A stretch of 64,000 nucleotides of DNA from Limosilactobacillus sp. Lineage in GTDB: Bacteria; Bacillota; Bacilli; Lactobacillales; Lactobacillaceae. The DNA is taken from NCBI RefSeq assembly GCF_022482365.1, contig NZ_JAKVPE010000001.1:558001-622000 (forward strand), in the 5' to 3' direction. Shown here piece after piece: positions 27,373 through 36,063 of this stretch (its first letter is position 1; each line of letters opens with the position of its first letter). A program made the position numbers and the translations under genes. The notes under the pieces are model-generated. The model saw only the letters and a program-made list of their open reading frames with translations, did not search any database and was not told the origin of the DNA.

Positions 27373-28651
27373 GGTAGATTATAGAATGAAGTTAGCCACC
27401 CAGTTGGTGGTAAATAAAAAACGCCATTCGGCGTGACATCAGGTATCATATTAAGTGAACCAAACCTATATGAAAGGATGTCCGTCAAATGACGCACTTA
27501 AATGATACCATGTCTACTATTTTATTGACTACTCATAAAAAGAATGCTCATCTTACTAAAGAAGAACGTGTGATGATTGCGACTTTAAAGTCGCAAGGAC
27601 TTTCCAATCGCGCAATTGGTCGCCAATTAGGAGTTAATCATCAAACAATTAATAACGAGCTCAACCGTGGTACGGTCCGCCAACTTCGTCGTCAAAAATC
27701 TAATGGTAAGATTTACGAATATTCTTACTACATCTATAGTTATGAAGCTGGTCAGGCCACATATCTTGAACATCACCGCCATTCTGGTCGTCGTCGCTTA
27801 TATTATTCTTCAAAGCAATTTTTACGATTAGCTGATCAGCTAATGCTTGGTGAGTTTGACGACCACCATTACTCCCCACAAGCGGTTATTTATAAGGCTC
27901 GAGATTTAATGAATGATGGCACCCTGATCCCAAAGTCGGTTGTAACTTTATATCAATGGATTAATGAGGGTGTGCTTCGTACGTCCAATTTAGACCTCTT
28001 TGAAAAACCTAAACGTAAGCATCATCAAACTCATCCGCAAGCTAAAAGGTGCTTAGGGCCTAATATTGCTCAACGACCTCAAACTGCGGACCAACGGTCC
28101 GAAATTGGCCATTGGGAACTGGATACAGTTCAGGGACAGAAAAACGGTAATGACAGTGTTGTACTAGTAATGACTGATCGCCTTTCACGAGTTAATATCA
28201 CGAGTAAAATTGCTGGTAAAACTGCGCATGCAGTAAATCAGTTCTTTATAAATTTGCGCCAGAAAATGGGCACAGATGCTTACTATCGCATTTTTAAGAC
28301 AATAACCTCTGACAACGGTTCAGAATTTAGTGAGTTAACACAAGTTCACGATCATGTTTTCTATGCTGATCCGTATTCCCCTTGGGAACGTGGATCCAAT
28401 GAGATCAATAACCGGTTTCTCCGCAAGGAGATTACCAAAGGTGAAGCTATAAATAACTATAGTAGTGCTCAGATCATAGCGACTAATGATTGGATGAATC
28501 ACTATCCACGAGCTATGTTTAATGGACATTCGTCAATGGATATCTATCGTAAGGCCTTCTACCAAGAGATATCACAGCTCCATCAACCAATAATCAATTG
28601 GTCAGTATTATTTATTTGAGTCCAGTGGCTAACTTATTCTTGAAATTTAGG
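27373..28651 (+). mobile_element. IS30-family insertion sequence, copy 1 (complete, 1279 bp)
   Basis: The ends are imperfect 27-bp inverted repeats that share AAGTTAGCCAC at their inner side. One transposase gene fills the element. A 13-bp direct repeat flanks it. A hairpin with a T-run facing left (ACGCCGAATGGCGT then TTTTTTATTT on the minus strand, about 27411-27435) sits inside the left end and would stop leftward transcription. Identical transposases occur in copies 2 and 3. Confidence 0.95.
27489..28619 (+). CDS. IS30-family transposase (copy 1)
   Basis: This 376-residue transposase has an N-terminal helix-turn-helix (LTKEERVMIATLKSQGLSNRAIGRQLG) and a DDE integrase core: D in HWELDTVQGQ, D in KTITSDNGSEF and E in PYSPWERGSNEINNRFLR, the standard IS30 spacing. 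The start follows AAAGGATG. It appears intact. Confidence 0.96.
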   Translation: MTHLNDTMSTILLTTHKKNAHLTKEERVMIATLKSQGLSNRAIGRQLGVNHQTINNELNRGTVRQLRRQKSNGKIYEYSYYIYSYEAGQATYLEHHRHSGRRRLYYSSKQFLRLADQLMLGEFDDHHYSPQAVIYKARDLMNDGTLIPKSVVTLYQWINEGVLRTSNLDLFEKPKRKHHQTHPQAKRCLGPNIAQRPQTADQRSEIGHWELDTVQGQKNGNDSVVLVMTDRLSRVNITSKIAGKTAHAVNQFFINLRQKMGTDAYYRIFKTITSDNGSEFSELTQVHDHVFYADPYSPWERGSNEINNRFLRKEITKGEAINNYSSAQIIATNDWMNHYPRAMFNGHSSMDIYRKAFYQEISQLHQPIINWSVLFI

Positions 28652-28664
28652 TACATTAATAAAA
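28652..28664 (+). repeat. 13-bp target duplication, right side of IS copy 1
   Basis: TACATTAATAAAA, identical to 27360-27372. Confidence 0.9.
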
Positions 28665-28681
28665 GCTTAAAAACTAATTAA

Positions 28682-28726
28682 GTTTTAAAAACGGCGAACA
28701 TTGATTAAAAATCAACGTTCGCCGTT
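28682..28726 (-). terminator. Terminator after the 87-residue gene
   Basis: AACGGCGAACGTTGAT and ATCAATGTTCGCCGTT pair almost perfectly, followed on the minus strand by TTTTAAAACTT. Confidence 0.85.
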
Positions 28727-28735
28727 TGTGTTTTA

Positions 28736-28999
28736 CTATTCAAACGCTCCCGCCAGGATCTTGGCTTGAGCAGTTTCCAATTGGTCCGCCGTCTCGCTGA
28801 TGTGGTGGTTGACGACCCGTTCGTTAGCGTGAATATCATCGACCAGGAAATCGTGGATGGTGGTGATCGCAACCCCCGCATGGCGCAGGTGCAAAATGGT
28901 CATCGCGATCGCCAGCTCCTCCACCTTGGCCGCCGACAGTGAGGCGGGCGCAACCTCGACTACGCCCTGATAATAACCGGTCATGAATGCTTTGTTCAT
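28736..28999 (-). CDS. Hypothetical protein, 87 residues
   Basis: I do not recognise this gene. The start at 28999 (MNKAFMTGYYQG) has GGGAG 9 nt upstream; a frame start at 29008 has no room for a ribosome site. The product is soluble and mostly helical (SLSAAKVEELAIAMTILHLRHAG, then VNHHISETADQLETAQAKIL). It follows the 170-residue hypothetical gene on the same strand. Confidence 0.6.
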   Translation of the reverse strand: MNKAFMTGYYQGVVEVAPASLSAAKVEELAIAMTILHLRHAGVAITTIHDFLVDDIHANERVVNHHISETADQLETAQAKILAGAFE

Positions 29000-29047
29000 C
29001 CTGCTCATCTCCCTTTGTCTTCATTATAAGTCTTTTTGCGAAAGCGG

Positions 29048-29560
29048 TTAATCAAACTGCCAGCCCATAATCGCCATTTCGGTCATCGCGTCCCCGACCA
29101 GGGTCGAATAGAGGGTCATCTCGCTCTGCGGCACGCCACCGAGCGCCGGCAGATAGAAGTTGACGATCGCCCGGTAACCCGTTCCCGGCCGCGTTTGACT
29201 ATCCCGTTCGATCCAGAGTGGGCTATAGGCGTCGAGTTCGTTATCGTGGTAGAAATTATAGTTCATGATCTCCTGTTGAAGAAGCTGGCGCACCCGCCGA
29301 TAATCACAGCTCAAGCGCAGCTGATTCAGATCGTCGATCACCTCACCGGTATCACTGTTGAAGGGCGGGTAATCCTGAAAGTAGGCATTGATGCGCAGGA
29401 GAACACTCAGACTGAGGCTGGTAACGAAGGTGTTGCCCCGGTGAACGTCAAGAAGTTCTGCCGGGTCCGCGTGGATATCGTTGGCCAGTGTTCCCAGGTA
29501 GGGCTCCTCCATGGAGATTAATTCTGATTCGATTAGCTGTAAGTCACTCTTGTTGAGCAT
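29048..29560 (-). CDS. Hypothetical protein, 170 residues
   Basis: I do not recognise a family. The protein is soluble and acidic, helical in the first half (LQLIESELISMEEPYLGTLANDI, RVRQLLQQEIMNYNFYHDNE) and beta-rich near the end (GYRAIVNFYLPALGGV). The start ATG follows AGGGAATG. It is upstream of the 87-residue gene with a 48-nt gap and divergent from the potassium channel. Confidence 0.6.
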   Translation of the reverse strand: MLNKSDLQLIESELISMEEPYLGTLANDIHADPAELLDVHRGNTFVTSLSLSVLLRINAYFQDYPPFNSDTGEVIDDLNQLRLSCDYRRVRQLLQQEIMNYNFYHDNELDAYSPLWIERDSQTRPGTGYRAIVNFYLPALGGVPQSEMTLYSTLVGDAMTEMAIMGWQFD

Positions 29561-29686
29561 GATTCATCATTCCCTTTAATTGGCAATTCGAACCGGAAAG
29601 GCTGCTCCCAATTCAAATTGTCTATTTCTTCTAAGACGATTATACTATAATACCGAAAGAATTATTAACGATGGGGTGCCGGCGTC

Positions 29687-30439
29687 ATGAAGAACAAAAG
29701 AATTATTTACCTAAGCTACCAGGTGTTCATTGCCATCCTGGCGATCATTACCATCGTCATGCTGCTGGCATACTACGCCGGCGATCTCAACCTCGACGCC
29801 TACCCTTATAACCTGATCGACAGCGGCATCTGGGCGGTCTTCGTGGTCGACTATCTCGTTCGCTTCGCCCGGGCCAAGGACAAGAAATACTTCTTCACCC
29901 ACAACCTCTTCGACCTGCTCTCGATCATCCCCGCTTCCAGCATCTTCGCCTTCTTCCGAGTCGCCCAGATTGGCCGGACCTTTCGGATGCTCAAACTGCT
30001 GCGGATCGCCCGCCTGGTCGGCTTGACCGGCCGGCTCGCCAGCCTGTTCAAGCGCAGCGAATTTCTCTACTACCTCTACATCAGCATCGCCGTAATCCTG
30101 GTGGCCGCTGCCATGTTCCGGATCTCCGAAAAGTTTTCCTTCAACGAGGCCCTCTGGTGGGCGATTACGACCGCGACAACGATCGGCTACGGGGACATCA
30201 CCCCCAAGACCGGCCTGGGCCGGGGCGCCGCAATCATCCTGATGTTTCTGGGAATCGGCTTCATCGGGATGTTGACCAGCACGATCACCGAATACTTCGC
30301 CAAGGAGGACGAGGAGAAGGTCGGCCGTCAGCTGGATCGTTTGGAAAATGAGAATCGGCAGCTAAAGCACGAGCTCGATGAGGTCAAGGCACTGCTGATC
30401 AAGCAGTCCAACGATTCCAACCATCATCAATCCGCTTAA
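29687..30439 (+). CDS. Voltage-gated-like potassium channel
   Basis: This 250-residue protein has six membrane helices. The fourth is a voltage-sensor-like segment with repeated Arg (RTFRMLKLLRIARLVGLTGR). The pore loop carries the selectivity filter TATTIGYGDITPKT, and the inner helix has a GIGFIGMLTSTI hinge. The C-terminus is a coiled coil (DRLENENRQLKHELDEVKALL), probably for tetramer assembly. It likely passes K+ in response to membrane voltage. It has its own terminator. Confidence 0.93.
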   Translation: MKNKRIIYLSYQVFIAILAIITIVMLLAYYAGDLNLDAYPYNLIDSGIWAVFVVDYLVRFARAKDKKYFFTHNLFDLLSIIPASSIFAFFRVAQIGRTFRMLKLLRIARLVGLTGRLASLFKRSEFLYYLYISIAVILVAAAMFRISEKFSFNEALWWAITTATTIGYGDITPKTGLGRGAAIILMFLGIGFIGMLTSTITEYFAKEDEEKVGRQLDRLENENRQLKHELDEVKALLIKQSNDSNHHQSA

Positions 30440-30443
30440 TCAC

Positions 30444-30476
30444 TCCGCCCCGCCTGATTGCCGGGCGGATTTTTTA
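30444..30476 (+). terminator. Terminator after the potassium channel gene
   Basis: TCCGCCC and GGGCGGA pair around a 12-nt loop, followed by TTTTTT. Confidence 0.88.
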
Positions 30477-30539
30477 TGCGCAGCCACTTTGAATAATGAT
30501 AGAATAGTTGAGTATTACGTTAAACTTAAGGAGCACATC

Positions 30540-33428
30540 ATGGATTTTTCGTTTCAACGCCGGACGGGACTGAAACGGCTGTACCTGGAATACAGCCTAA
30601 TGTTCCTCTTTCTGGCCGCCTGCATCTTCGGGACCTACCTGGCCACCGGTCACACCTTTATTCTCAGCAAGGATGCCCTAAACCAGCACCTGCCACTGAT
30701 GGTCAAGTACCGCCAGGCCCTGATCCACTTCTTCCACCACCCGGGCCAGCTGAATTTCTGGTCCTGGCAGATGGGACTGGGGACCGACACCTTCCAGGTC
30801 TACTCCTACTACACGATTGGGGACGTCTTTGCCTACCTGGCCCTGCTCTTCCCGGCAGCCAAGATGACGATGGCCTACCAGCTGATCGGGATGCTGCGGA
30901 TGTACTGCGTCGGACTGGCCTTCGTCTACTTTGCCCAGCACTTTGATTTCCGGCACTCGGTCATCCTGATCGGGACGGTCGCCTACACGGTCAACGCCTT
31001 TCTCTTATACGCCTGCGTGGCCCAACCGTTCTTCACGACCCCCTTCATCATCTTCCCCCTGATCGTCGTCCAGATTGAGCGAATCCTCCAGGGAGGCTCG
31101 GCCTGGCCGCTGACCGGCGTCTTCATCTGGATGCTGATCAGCAACTACTACCTGGCCTTTGTTCTCGGCATCGGTGCGCTGGCCTACCTCGTGCTCCGGG
31201 TGGCCACCAAGTACCGCAAGCAGCTTAACTACTGGCAAGCGCTGGGCAAGCTGGCCTTTGCGACGGTTACCAGCCTGTTGGTTGCCAGCGTCATGTTGGT
31301 ACCGGAGATCATTGCGATCATGAACTCCACCCGGACCGGGGCCGAGTTCGCTAACGGGCTCAAAGTCTACCCGCTCTACTACTATCTTTTCTTGCCCAAG
31401 CAATTGATCAACGGGGGCCAGTGGTACTTCATGTACTGGACGGCCCTCGGGGTGGTCTCAATCGGCTTCTTGGCCCTGGTATACATCTATTCGCGGCCCC
31501 GTCGCTACCCATTGTTGACAATCAGCCTGGGAATTTCCTTTATTATGCTGCTGATCCCGGCGGTCGGTGCCTTCTTCAACGGGATGATGTCGGCCTCTAA
31601 CCGGTGGACGCTTTTAATCTACCTGCCGTTAGCGTTTGCGGTCTGCGTGATCGCCGAAAACGCCCCCAGCTTTGATCGCCACACCCTTTGGATCCTCAGC
31701 ATCGCCACGACCATCTACTTGGCCATTTTGATTGCAACCTTCTACTTTGCCAACAACGACGACATCTTTATGCCGGTGCTCTTCCTGGTTCTCTCACTGA
31801 TGGCGCTCTGGATGGTCAACTTCCACAAGACGCGCTTTCCGGATCGCTGGCTGCTGGCGATCGTCCTGCTCAACGCCGGCTTCAACGCCATCTACGCCGC
31901 CTTTCCCTACAAGGGGGACTTCTCCGACCAGATGCTCAGCCGGGGCGAATACCAGTCGATTACGGCCAATCGCTACGGCGGGCTCGATGCCGGGCTCAGC
32001 CGGACGCCGGCCTACCGGATTTCGACCATCAGCCAAAACCAGATCATCGACGGGCCGAACCTCGATAACGACCTGACCTCGGGCCTGCATAACATCGACT
32101 CCTACTACTCCCTGCAGAACAAGTACCTCGGTCAGTTCAACACCAGCCTGCAGAACAACCAGTACCAGGCCAACATCCCGATTCGCCAGGCCGATGATCG
32201 GACGATCATGAATAACTTCTTCGGTGTTCGTTACCTCTTTGTTCAGAGTAACAGCCTCAACGCCACCAAGCTGCCAGCCGGCTACTTCTTGGATCAGGCC
32301 AGCCAGCCGGTCATCAACTACGACGTCGGCCAGCCCAGCACCGCTACCAGCAAGGATCAGCTGATCCCGATCCAGACGCTACGCTACAAGACTAAGAACG
32401 CCTTCCCGCTGATCTACTGGCAGGATCACTACATCAGTCACCACCAGTACCGCAAGCTCTCGCCGAGCGAAAAGGAACGGGCCCTGGCGTCCGGGGTCCT
32501 GGTGGAAGGTCGAACCACGGGGATGAAGGCGGCTACGGTGACCCGGTCGATCCCGTTGAAGAGCGTCCTGGTTTCCAACCGTTTCAACAAGATCAACCCG
32601 ACCAAGCTCAAGTACACCGACAGCGACGAGAAATACCAGCTCCAGTTCCCGCAGATGCAGAACAAGTCTTTCCGTAAACGGGTCCGGGGCAGCGAGCTCC
32701 ATATCGAATTTTCCAAGATCAAATACACGCCCTTCTCGATGAAGGAGCAGATCAAGTACGACATGAAGCACCGCCTGGCAATGAGCAACCATCCCGGAAC
32801 GGTCTTCAACCAACGCTTCAACAAGTACCGCTACTGGCGCTACCACGTCCTCAACGGCTCACCGGACATCTCGTTCCAGCTCAACTACACGAGCAAATTC
32901 GGCACCGCCAGCGTGGTCCAGGCCAAGCAGAACGTCCTCTCGCTCTTCAAGCTGGTCAAGAACGGCACGCTCAACATCGGTTACTACAGCGGTAACCTGC
33001 CACAAAAGCTGACCTTCAAGCCATCGAAGCTCGGCCGCTACGAACTGCGGTACCGGGTCGTGGCCACGAAGCTCGGCGGCAGCTACACCCGGCAGGTGCG
33101 GACCATCCAGCACCACGCCCTAACCAAGCTGAGGTTCAGCCGCAACCAGGTCAGCGGCCGGATCACGACGCCGCGCGCCGGGGTCCTGACCTCCTCGATC
33201 CCGTACTCGTCCGGTTGGCGGGTAACGGTCAACGGTCGCCCGGCCAAGACCGTTCGCACTAACCAGGCCTTCCTGGGGGTCTGGCTGCCGCGGGGCCGGC
33301 ATAACGTCCGCTTCACCTACCAGACGCCGGGGCTAAAACAGGGAGCAATCATTTCCCTGATCGGCCTGGTCTGGCTTGCACTGGCGGGAATCGTCAGCCT
33401 GGTCATCCGACACCAAAAGCAAAATTAA
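30540..33428 (+). CDS. YfhO-family membrane protein
   Basis: I place the start at 30540 (MDFSFQRRTG), where AAGGAG is well spaced; the frame opens earlier at a TTG with no ribosome site. The 962-residue protein has about twelve membrane helices in the first 500 residues, with DALNQHLPLMVKYRQALIHF near the start, then a large extracytoplasmic beta-rich region and a last helix near the C-terminus (IISLIGLVWLALAGIVSLVI). This is the layout of YfhO/GT-C-like proteins that transfer sugars to lipoteichoic acid or other cell-surface polymers. The exact acceptor is unknown. Confidence 0.88.
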   Translation: MDFSFQRRTGLKRLYLEYSLMFLFLAACIFGTYLATGHTFILSKDALNQHLPLMVKYRQALIHFFHHPGQLNFWSWQMGLGTDTFQVYSYYTIGDVFAYLALLFPAAKMTMAYQLIGMLRMYCVGLAFVYFAQHFDFRHSVILIGTVAYTVNAFLLYACVAQPFFTTPFIIFPLIVVQIERILQGGSAWPLTGVFIWMLISNYYLAFVLGIGALAYLVLRVATKYRKQLNYWQALGKLAFATVTSLLVASVMLVPEIIAIMNSTRTGAEFANGLKVYPLYYYLFLPKQLINGGQWYFMYWTALGVVSIGFLALVYIYSRPRRYPLLTISLGISFIMLLIPAVGAFFNGMMSASNRWTLLIYLPLAFAVCVIAENAPSFDRHTLWILSIATTIYLAILIATFYFANNDDIFMPVLFLVLSLMALWMVNFHKTRFPDRWLLAIVLLNAGFNAIYAAFPYKGDFSDQMLSRGEYQSITANRYGGLDAGLSRTPAYRISTISQNQIIDGPNLDNDLTSGLHNIDSYYSLQNKYLGQFNTSLQNNQYQANIPIRQADDRTIMNNFFGVRYLFVQSNSLNATKLPAGYFLDQASQPVINYDVGQPSTATSKDQLIPIQTLRYKTKNAFPLIYWQDHYISHHQYRKLSPSEKERALASGVLVEGRTTGMKAATVTRSIPLKSVLVSNRFNKINPTKLKYTDSDEKYQLQFPQMQNKSFRKRVRGSELHIEFSKIKYTPFSMKEQIKYDMKHRLAMSNHPGTVFNQRFNKYRYWRYHVLNGSPDISFQLNYTSKFGTASVVQAKQNVLSLFKLVKNGTLNIGYYSGNLPQKLTFKPSKLGRYELRYRVVATKLGGSYTRQVRTIQHHALTKLRFSRNQVSGRITTPRAGVLTSSIPYSSGWRVTVNGRPAKTVRTNQAFLGVWLPRGRHNVRFTYQTPGLKQGAIISLIGLVWLALAGIVSLVIRHQKQN

Positions 33429-33437
33429 TGAAAAAAG

Positions 33438-33478
33438 GATCCCGTCCGCAACCGGTTTTCGGTTGTGAACGGGATTTT
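33438..33478. terminator. Bidirectional terminator between yfhO-like gene and the small membrane gene
   Basis: ATCCCGTCCGCAACC and GGTTGTGAACGGGAT form a long stem, with A-run to the left and TTTTGTT to the right. Confidence 0.85.
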
Positions 33479-33479
33479 G

Positions 33480-33587
33480 TTACTTGATCAATAGGTCCAG
33501 GAAATTAACGATGTAATACAGCAACAGAGCGGCAATTCCTAATTGGCACAGTTCCCACAGCATGTGTAGGGCTTTCTTTTTATCCAT
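33480..33587 (-). CDS. Small single-helix membrane protein, 35 residues
   Basis: The likely start is MDKKKALHML at 33587; a longer frame to 33662 lacks a ribosome site. A single helix (LGIAALLLYYIVNFLDLLI) fills the C-terminal half. I know no family. Its ribosome site is weak (GGGGATGG), so it may not be expressed. Confidence 0.4.
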   Translation of the reverse strand: MDKKKALHMLWELCQLGIAALLLYYIVNFLDLLIK

Positions 33588-33662
33588 TTCGATCCATCCC
33601 CATCCTGAAGTAATAATCTTATTATAACACCAAGTTAATTTTCTGGGCGATGGCCTAGGCAA

Positions 33663-33965
33663 CTAGTCGTCGACCGCCCAGCCCGGATGAAGCCGAATCA
33701 AGCGTTGGTAGGCTGTCTGGAGCTGGTGACCAAAGCGTTGAGCCGCTTCGCCCGAGTAGTTGGGCAGGCAATCAATATCCTTTTCGACGGTGAAGCTCCC
33801 GTACTTGAGGTCCTCCATGATCGCCGCAGCGTTCTTCTCCGAGATTATTAGGAAATAACCGTTATCGTACTTCTCCAGGTCCCCATAGCCAGGCACGTAC
33901 TCGTCGGGCGTGTATTGATCGAAGAGTTCCATCGCCAGCAGTTCCTTTATCAGTTGTTTTTTCAT
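33663..33965 (-). CDS. Hypothetical protein, 100 residues, behind the TTCTTCCGT motif
   Basis: I do not recognise a family. The product is soluble: MKKQLIKELLAMELFDQYTPDEYVPGYGDLEKYDNG looks like a helix then an acidic loop, followed by DLKYGSFTVEKDIDCL and a helical GEAAQRFGHQLQTAYQRL. The ribosome site GAGGGGGG is strong. The gene is divergent from the Rpn-type gene and is preceded by the shared promoter-like motif at 33974-34000. Confidence 0.6.
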   Translation of the reverse strand: MKKQLIKELLAMELFDQYTPDEYVPGYGDLEKYDNGYFLIISEKNAAAIMEDLKYGSFTVEKDIDCLPNYSGEAAQRFGHQLQTAYQRLIRLHPGWAVDD

Positions 33966-33973
33966 TTTTGTCC

Positions 33974-34000
33974 CCCCTCTACTCTATATAGACGGAAGAA
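33974..34000 (-). promoter_or_regulatory. Shared motif, copy A: TTCTTCCGT + TATATA + GTAGAGGGG
   Basis: On the minus strand TTCTTCCGTC is followed by TATATAGAGTAGAGGGGGG and, 5 nt later, the ATG of the 100-residue gene. The TATATA could be a -10 box, giving a leader of about 20 nt. No standard -35 is seen at 17 nt, where the TTCTTCCGT block lies too close. Copies B-D share the 9-base block exactly. Confidence 0.6.
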
Positions 34001-34051
34001 CTTTGCTTTTGTTCGAAAAAACTTTTAAATCTTTTTTCGTCAAAATCCGGC

Positions 34052-34078
34052 TTTTTTACGTATTTATTATATAGGGGC
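34052..34078 (+). promoter_or_regulatory. Shared motif, divergent copy E
   Basis: TTTTTTACGTATTTATTATATAGGGG keeps the CGT-N-TTT-TATA-GGGG layout of the motif but not the TTCTTCC block. It lies 38 nt ahead of the Rpn-type gene. Confidence 0.35.
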
Positions 34079-34115
34079 CCGAAGCCACCTAATATATCAA
34101 AGGAGCTGTTGCTGA

Positions 34116-34970
34116 ATGGCAAAATCAACCACTGATTACAAAGATGCCATCGTCAAGTGGAAAAATCTGACGCTGTTGGATGACCGAATGTTTGGAATGG
34201 TGATGCAGGACGACCAGCTTTGCCTGGCGCTGCTGCAGAGGATCTTTCCGCAGCTTGGAATCAAACAGGTCAAAAAGATTCCACTGCCCAATATTGCCGA
34301 TGATGTGCGAGATTCGGGAGGGCCGCACTATGACGTCTACGTTCGCGATGACCAAAAACGAACCTTCATTCTGGAGTCGTTTTCTGCGGAGAAGAGCAAT
34401 TACCCTTTAGAGGCGCGGATGCGATACTATTTAAGTACTATGGATCCGGACATGCAAAATTTATGCGAAGCCAATAGTGAGCCGCATATTCACCCCCTTT
34501 ACATCGTCTTTTTTTGCGACTTCGATTATTTTGGCAACAATTCTCCAGTATACAAATTTGAATTGCGGTGCATCGAAGATCCCTCCTTACTAGCAGGAGA
34601 CGAAAACCATTTCCGGTTCTTTAATGCTCAAGCAACGAATTTAAGCGATCACCCAGAGTTAAAGGGACTTTTTAAGCTAATGCACAATCAAACTCAACCC
34701 GGGGATGCACTCGCGGAACAAATTATCCAAAAGATGGCACAAATCAAGCAGGATCCAGAAAGGCGGCAACAATTTATGAAATATGAAGCAGATTTAGCAG
34801 ATGCCGAAAGAAAAGGTAAAGAAATCGGCTTGGAGAAGGGCATTCGCCTAGCAACCAAAATGCTGATTAACCTCCAGCTTAATGACGGAATCATCATTCG
34901 TCAGCTCATGGAAACCTACGACATTTCAGGCACTGACGCGCACCACCATTTGGAAGAGGCACGAAAATAA
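34116..34970 (+). CDS. Rpn-family PD-(D/E)xK protein with altered active site
   Basis: This 284-residue protein belongs to the Rpn recombination-promoting nuclease/putative transposase family. It keeps the N-terminal DDRMFGMVMQDDQLCLALLQRIFP region, the active-site Asp strand HYDVYVRDDQKR and the C-terminal EADLADAERKGKEIGLEKG region. Where family members have E-M-Q in the catalytic strand (compare the gene at 53235), this one has E-S-F, so the nuclease centre may be disabled. The RYY following it is kept as RMRYYLSTMD. No terminal repeats flank it, so it is not a simple transposon. The ribosome site is AAAGGAGC. Confidence 0.8.
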   Translation: MAKSTTDYKDAIVKWKNLTLLDDRMFGMVMQDDQLCLALLQRIFPQLGIKQVKKIPLPNIADDVRDSGGPHYDVYVRDDQKRTFILESFSAEKSNYPLEARMRYYLSTMDPDMQNLCEANSEPHIHPLYIVFFCDFDYFGNNSPVYKFELRCIEDPSLLAGDENHFRFFNAQATNLSDHPELKGLFKLMHNQTQPGDALAEQIIQKMAQIKQDPERRQQFMKYEADLADAERKGKEIGLEKGIRLATKMLINLQLNDGIIIRQLMETYDISGTDAHHHLEEARK

Positions 34971-34975
34971 GAGTT

Positions 34976-35010
34976 AAGGCAGCCGTGATTTAATTCATAG
35001 CTGCCTTTTA
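34976..35010 (+). terminator. Terminator after the first Rpn gene
   Basis: AAGGCAGC and GCTGCCTT pair around a 16-nt loop, followed by TTATAT. Confidence 0.75.
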
Positions 35011-35045
35011 TATCCCCTAAAATAAAGCATCATCAATATAAAAAT

Positions 35046-35453
35046 CTAGGCTAAATCAATTAGCGCTTTGTTAACGTTAATTGTTGGCATAACGTAGCCT
35101 GGGTACTCGTTTGATCCGGCGGTCAGCATCGTAATGATCGTCCGCACGTATGGAAACAGAATAGCAAGGGCATTGCTATTAACAAGTGTATCTAAATTGG
35201 TTTTAGCCTTATCTTGAGCAGCAAGATAGGTAAAACTGCCCGTAACCGAACATCGTGCTTCAAAGGGCACCCGCTTGTCTGTCAGCGATCCGACAGTCAC
35301 CGATAAAGTCAGTTCAATTTTATTTTCCTTAATCTGAACACTGGTTTTCAATCGTGGCTTAATTACTACCTGTTCACTGGAATCCGTAAAGTTCTCATTT
35401 CGATTGTATTCCATCGCGTTTACCCGGTACGTATTAAATTGTAAAGCTGTCAT
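35046..35453 (-). CDS. SecB-like chaperone of a toxin-antitoxin-chaperone type unit
   Basis: I place the start at 35453 (MTALQFNTYRV), one base after the stop of the HTH gene (TAAAATG), so translation is coupled. The 135-residue protein matches the SecB fold: beta strands with KTSVQIKENKIELTLSVTVGSL, then the diagnostic C-terminal block ALAILFPYVRTIITMLTAG followed by MPTINVNKAL, aligning with E. coli SecB ILFPYARECITSMVSRG and LAPVNFDAL. Lactobacilli have no SecB export pathway, so a solitary SecB beside an HTH antitoxin gene points to the SecB-like chaperones known from M. tuberculosis (Rv1957), which protect the antitoxin. Confidence 0.82.
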   Translation of the reverse strand: MTALQFNTYRVNAMEYNRNENFTDSSEQVVIKPRLKTSVQIKENKIELTLSVTVGSLTDKRVPFEARCSVTGSFTYLAAQDKAKTNLDTLVNSNALAILFPYVRTIITMLTAGSNEYPGYVMPTINVNKALIDLA

Positions 35454-35454
35454 T

Positions 35455-35985
35455 TTATGCGAATCCTCCTCGTTTTTCATTTGGCCGAAACTCTTGTAAA
35501 TTTTCTGTGCTGTCGTAGGCATAGAGGTGATTATTAACATCATAATCACCACTTGGTTCTAACGTCGATTGGGTGTCCTTCAAAGAAGCAAGGAAGGCAT
35601 GCGGATCGTGGCGAACCATTCGGAAAAGGACATCCTGATACTTGGTTTGGACCCGATGATTATTCTCGATCTGGGTCAACGCTGAAGAACTGATGCCCAA
35701 CGCATCCGCAAATTTTCTAATTGGCAATCCTAATTGTTTACGCAGTTGCCGAATTTCGTCCGGCAACAAATACCCCTTCCTAACACGATAGACATTGAAT
35801 CCCCTGCGAACATTTTCCATCGGATCATTAAAATCACCCCAAAGTTCACCCCGCGGATCTTCCCAGTAGTGGTTAACAACCAGAACATCCTTTTCATCTT
35901 TAATATCAATCTTTTCCGGGAGCCATTTCTCTTCATAAAGTTCGGTAGCTCCTAACTCCGGGTTATAAAGATTTACCGTAGTCAT
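35455..35985 (-). CDS. HTH-domain antitoxin-like protein with C-terminal extension
   Basis: This 176-residue protein has an XRE-type helix-turn-helix at about 80-130 (LLPDEIRQLRKQLGLPIRKFADALGISSSALTQIEN), as in HigA/MqsA antitoxins. Residues 1-70 form a polar, acidic N-terminal part with GATELYEEKW and VVNHYWEDPRGELWG that I do not recognise; it lacks the CxxC pairs of MqsA. Residues 132-176 are a disordered-looking tail (STLEPSGDYDVNNH, RPNEKRGGFA) that fits the place of a chaperone-addiction segment. No toxin gene is adjacent. A 10-bp palindrome upstream could be its own operator. Confidence 0.75.
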   Translation of the reverse strand: MTTVNLYNPELGATELYEEKWLPEKIDIKDEKDVLVVNHYWEDPRGELWGDFNDPMENVRRGFNVYRVRKGYLLPDEIRQLRKQLGLPIRKFADALGISSSALTQIENNHRVQTKYQDVLFRMVRHDPHAFLASLKDTQSTLEPSGDYDVNNHLYAYDSTENLQEFRPNEKRGGFA

Positions 35986-36063
35986 GTTTAATCACCCCTT
36001 CTTATTTTGGCGATACGGTCACAGTTTTCACATCCAAACTCTTTCAAGAATTATGATATCATC

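Noticed and set aside
30489-30539. Upstream start of the YfhO-like gene at TTG
   Set aside because: It overlaps the likely -10 region and lacks a ribosome site; the ATG at 30540 has a good one.
34116-34970. Rpn gene as part of an insertion sequence
   Set aside because: No terminal inverted repeats or target duplication flank it.
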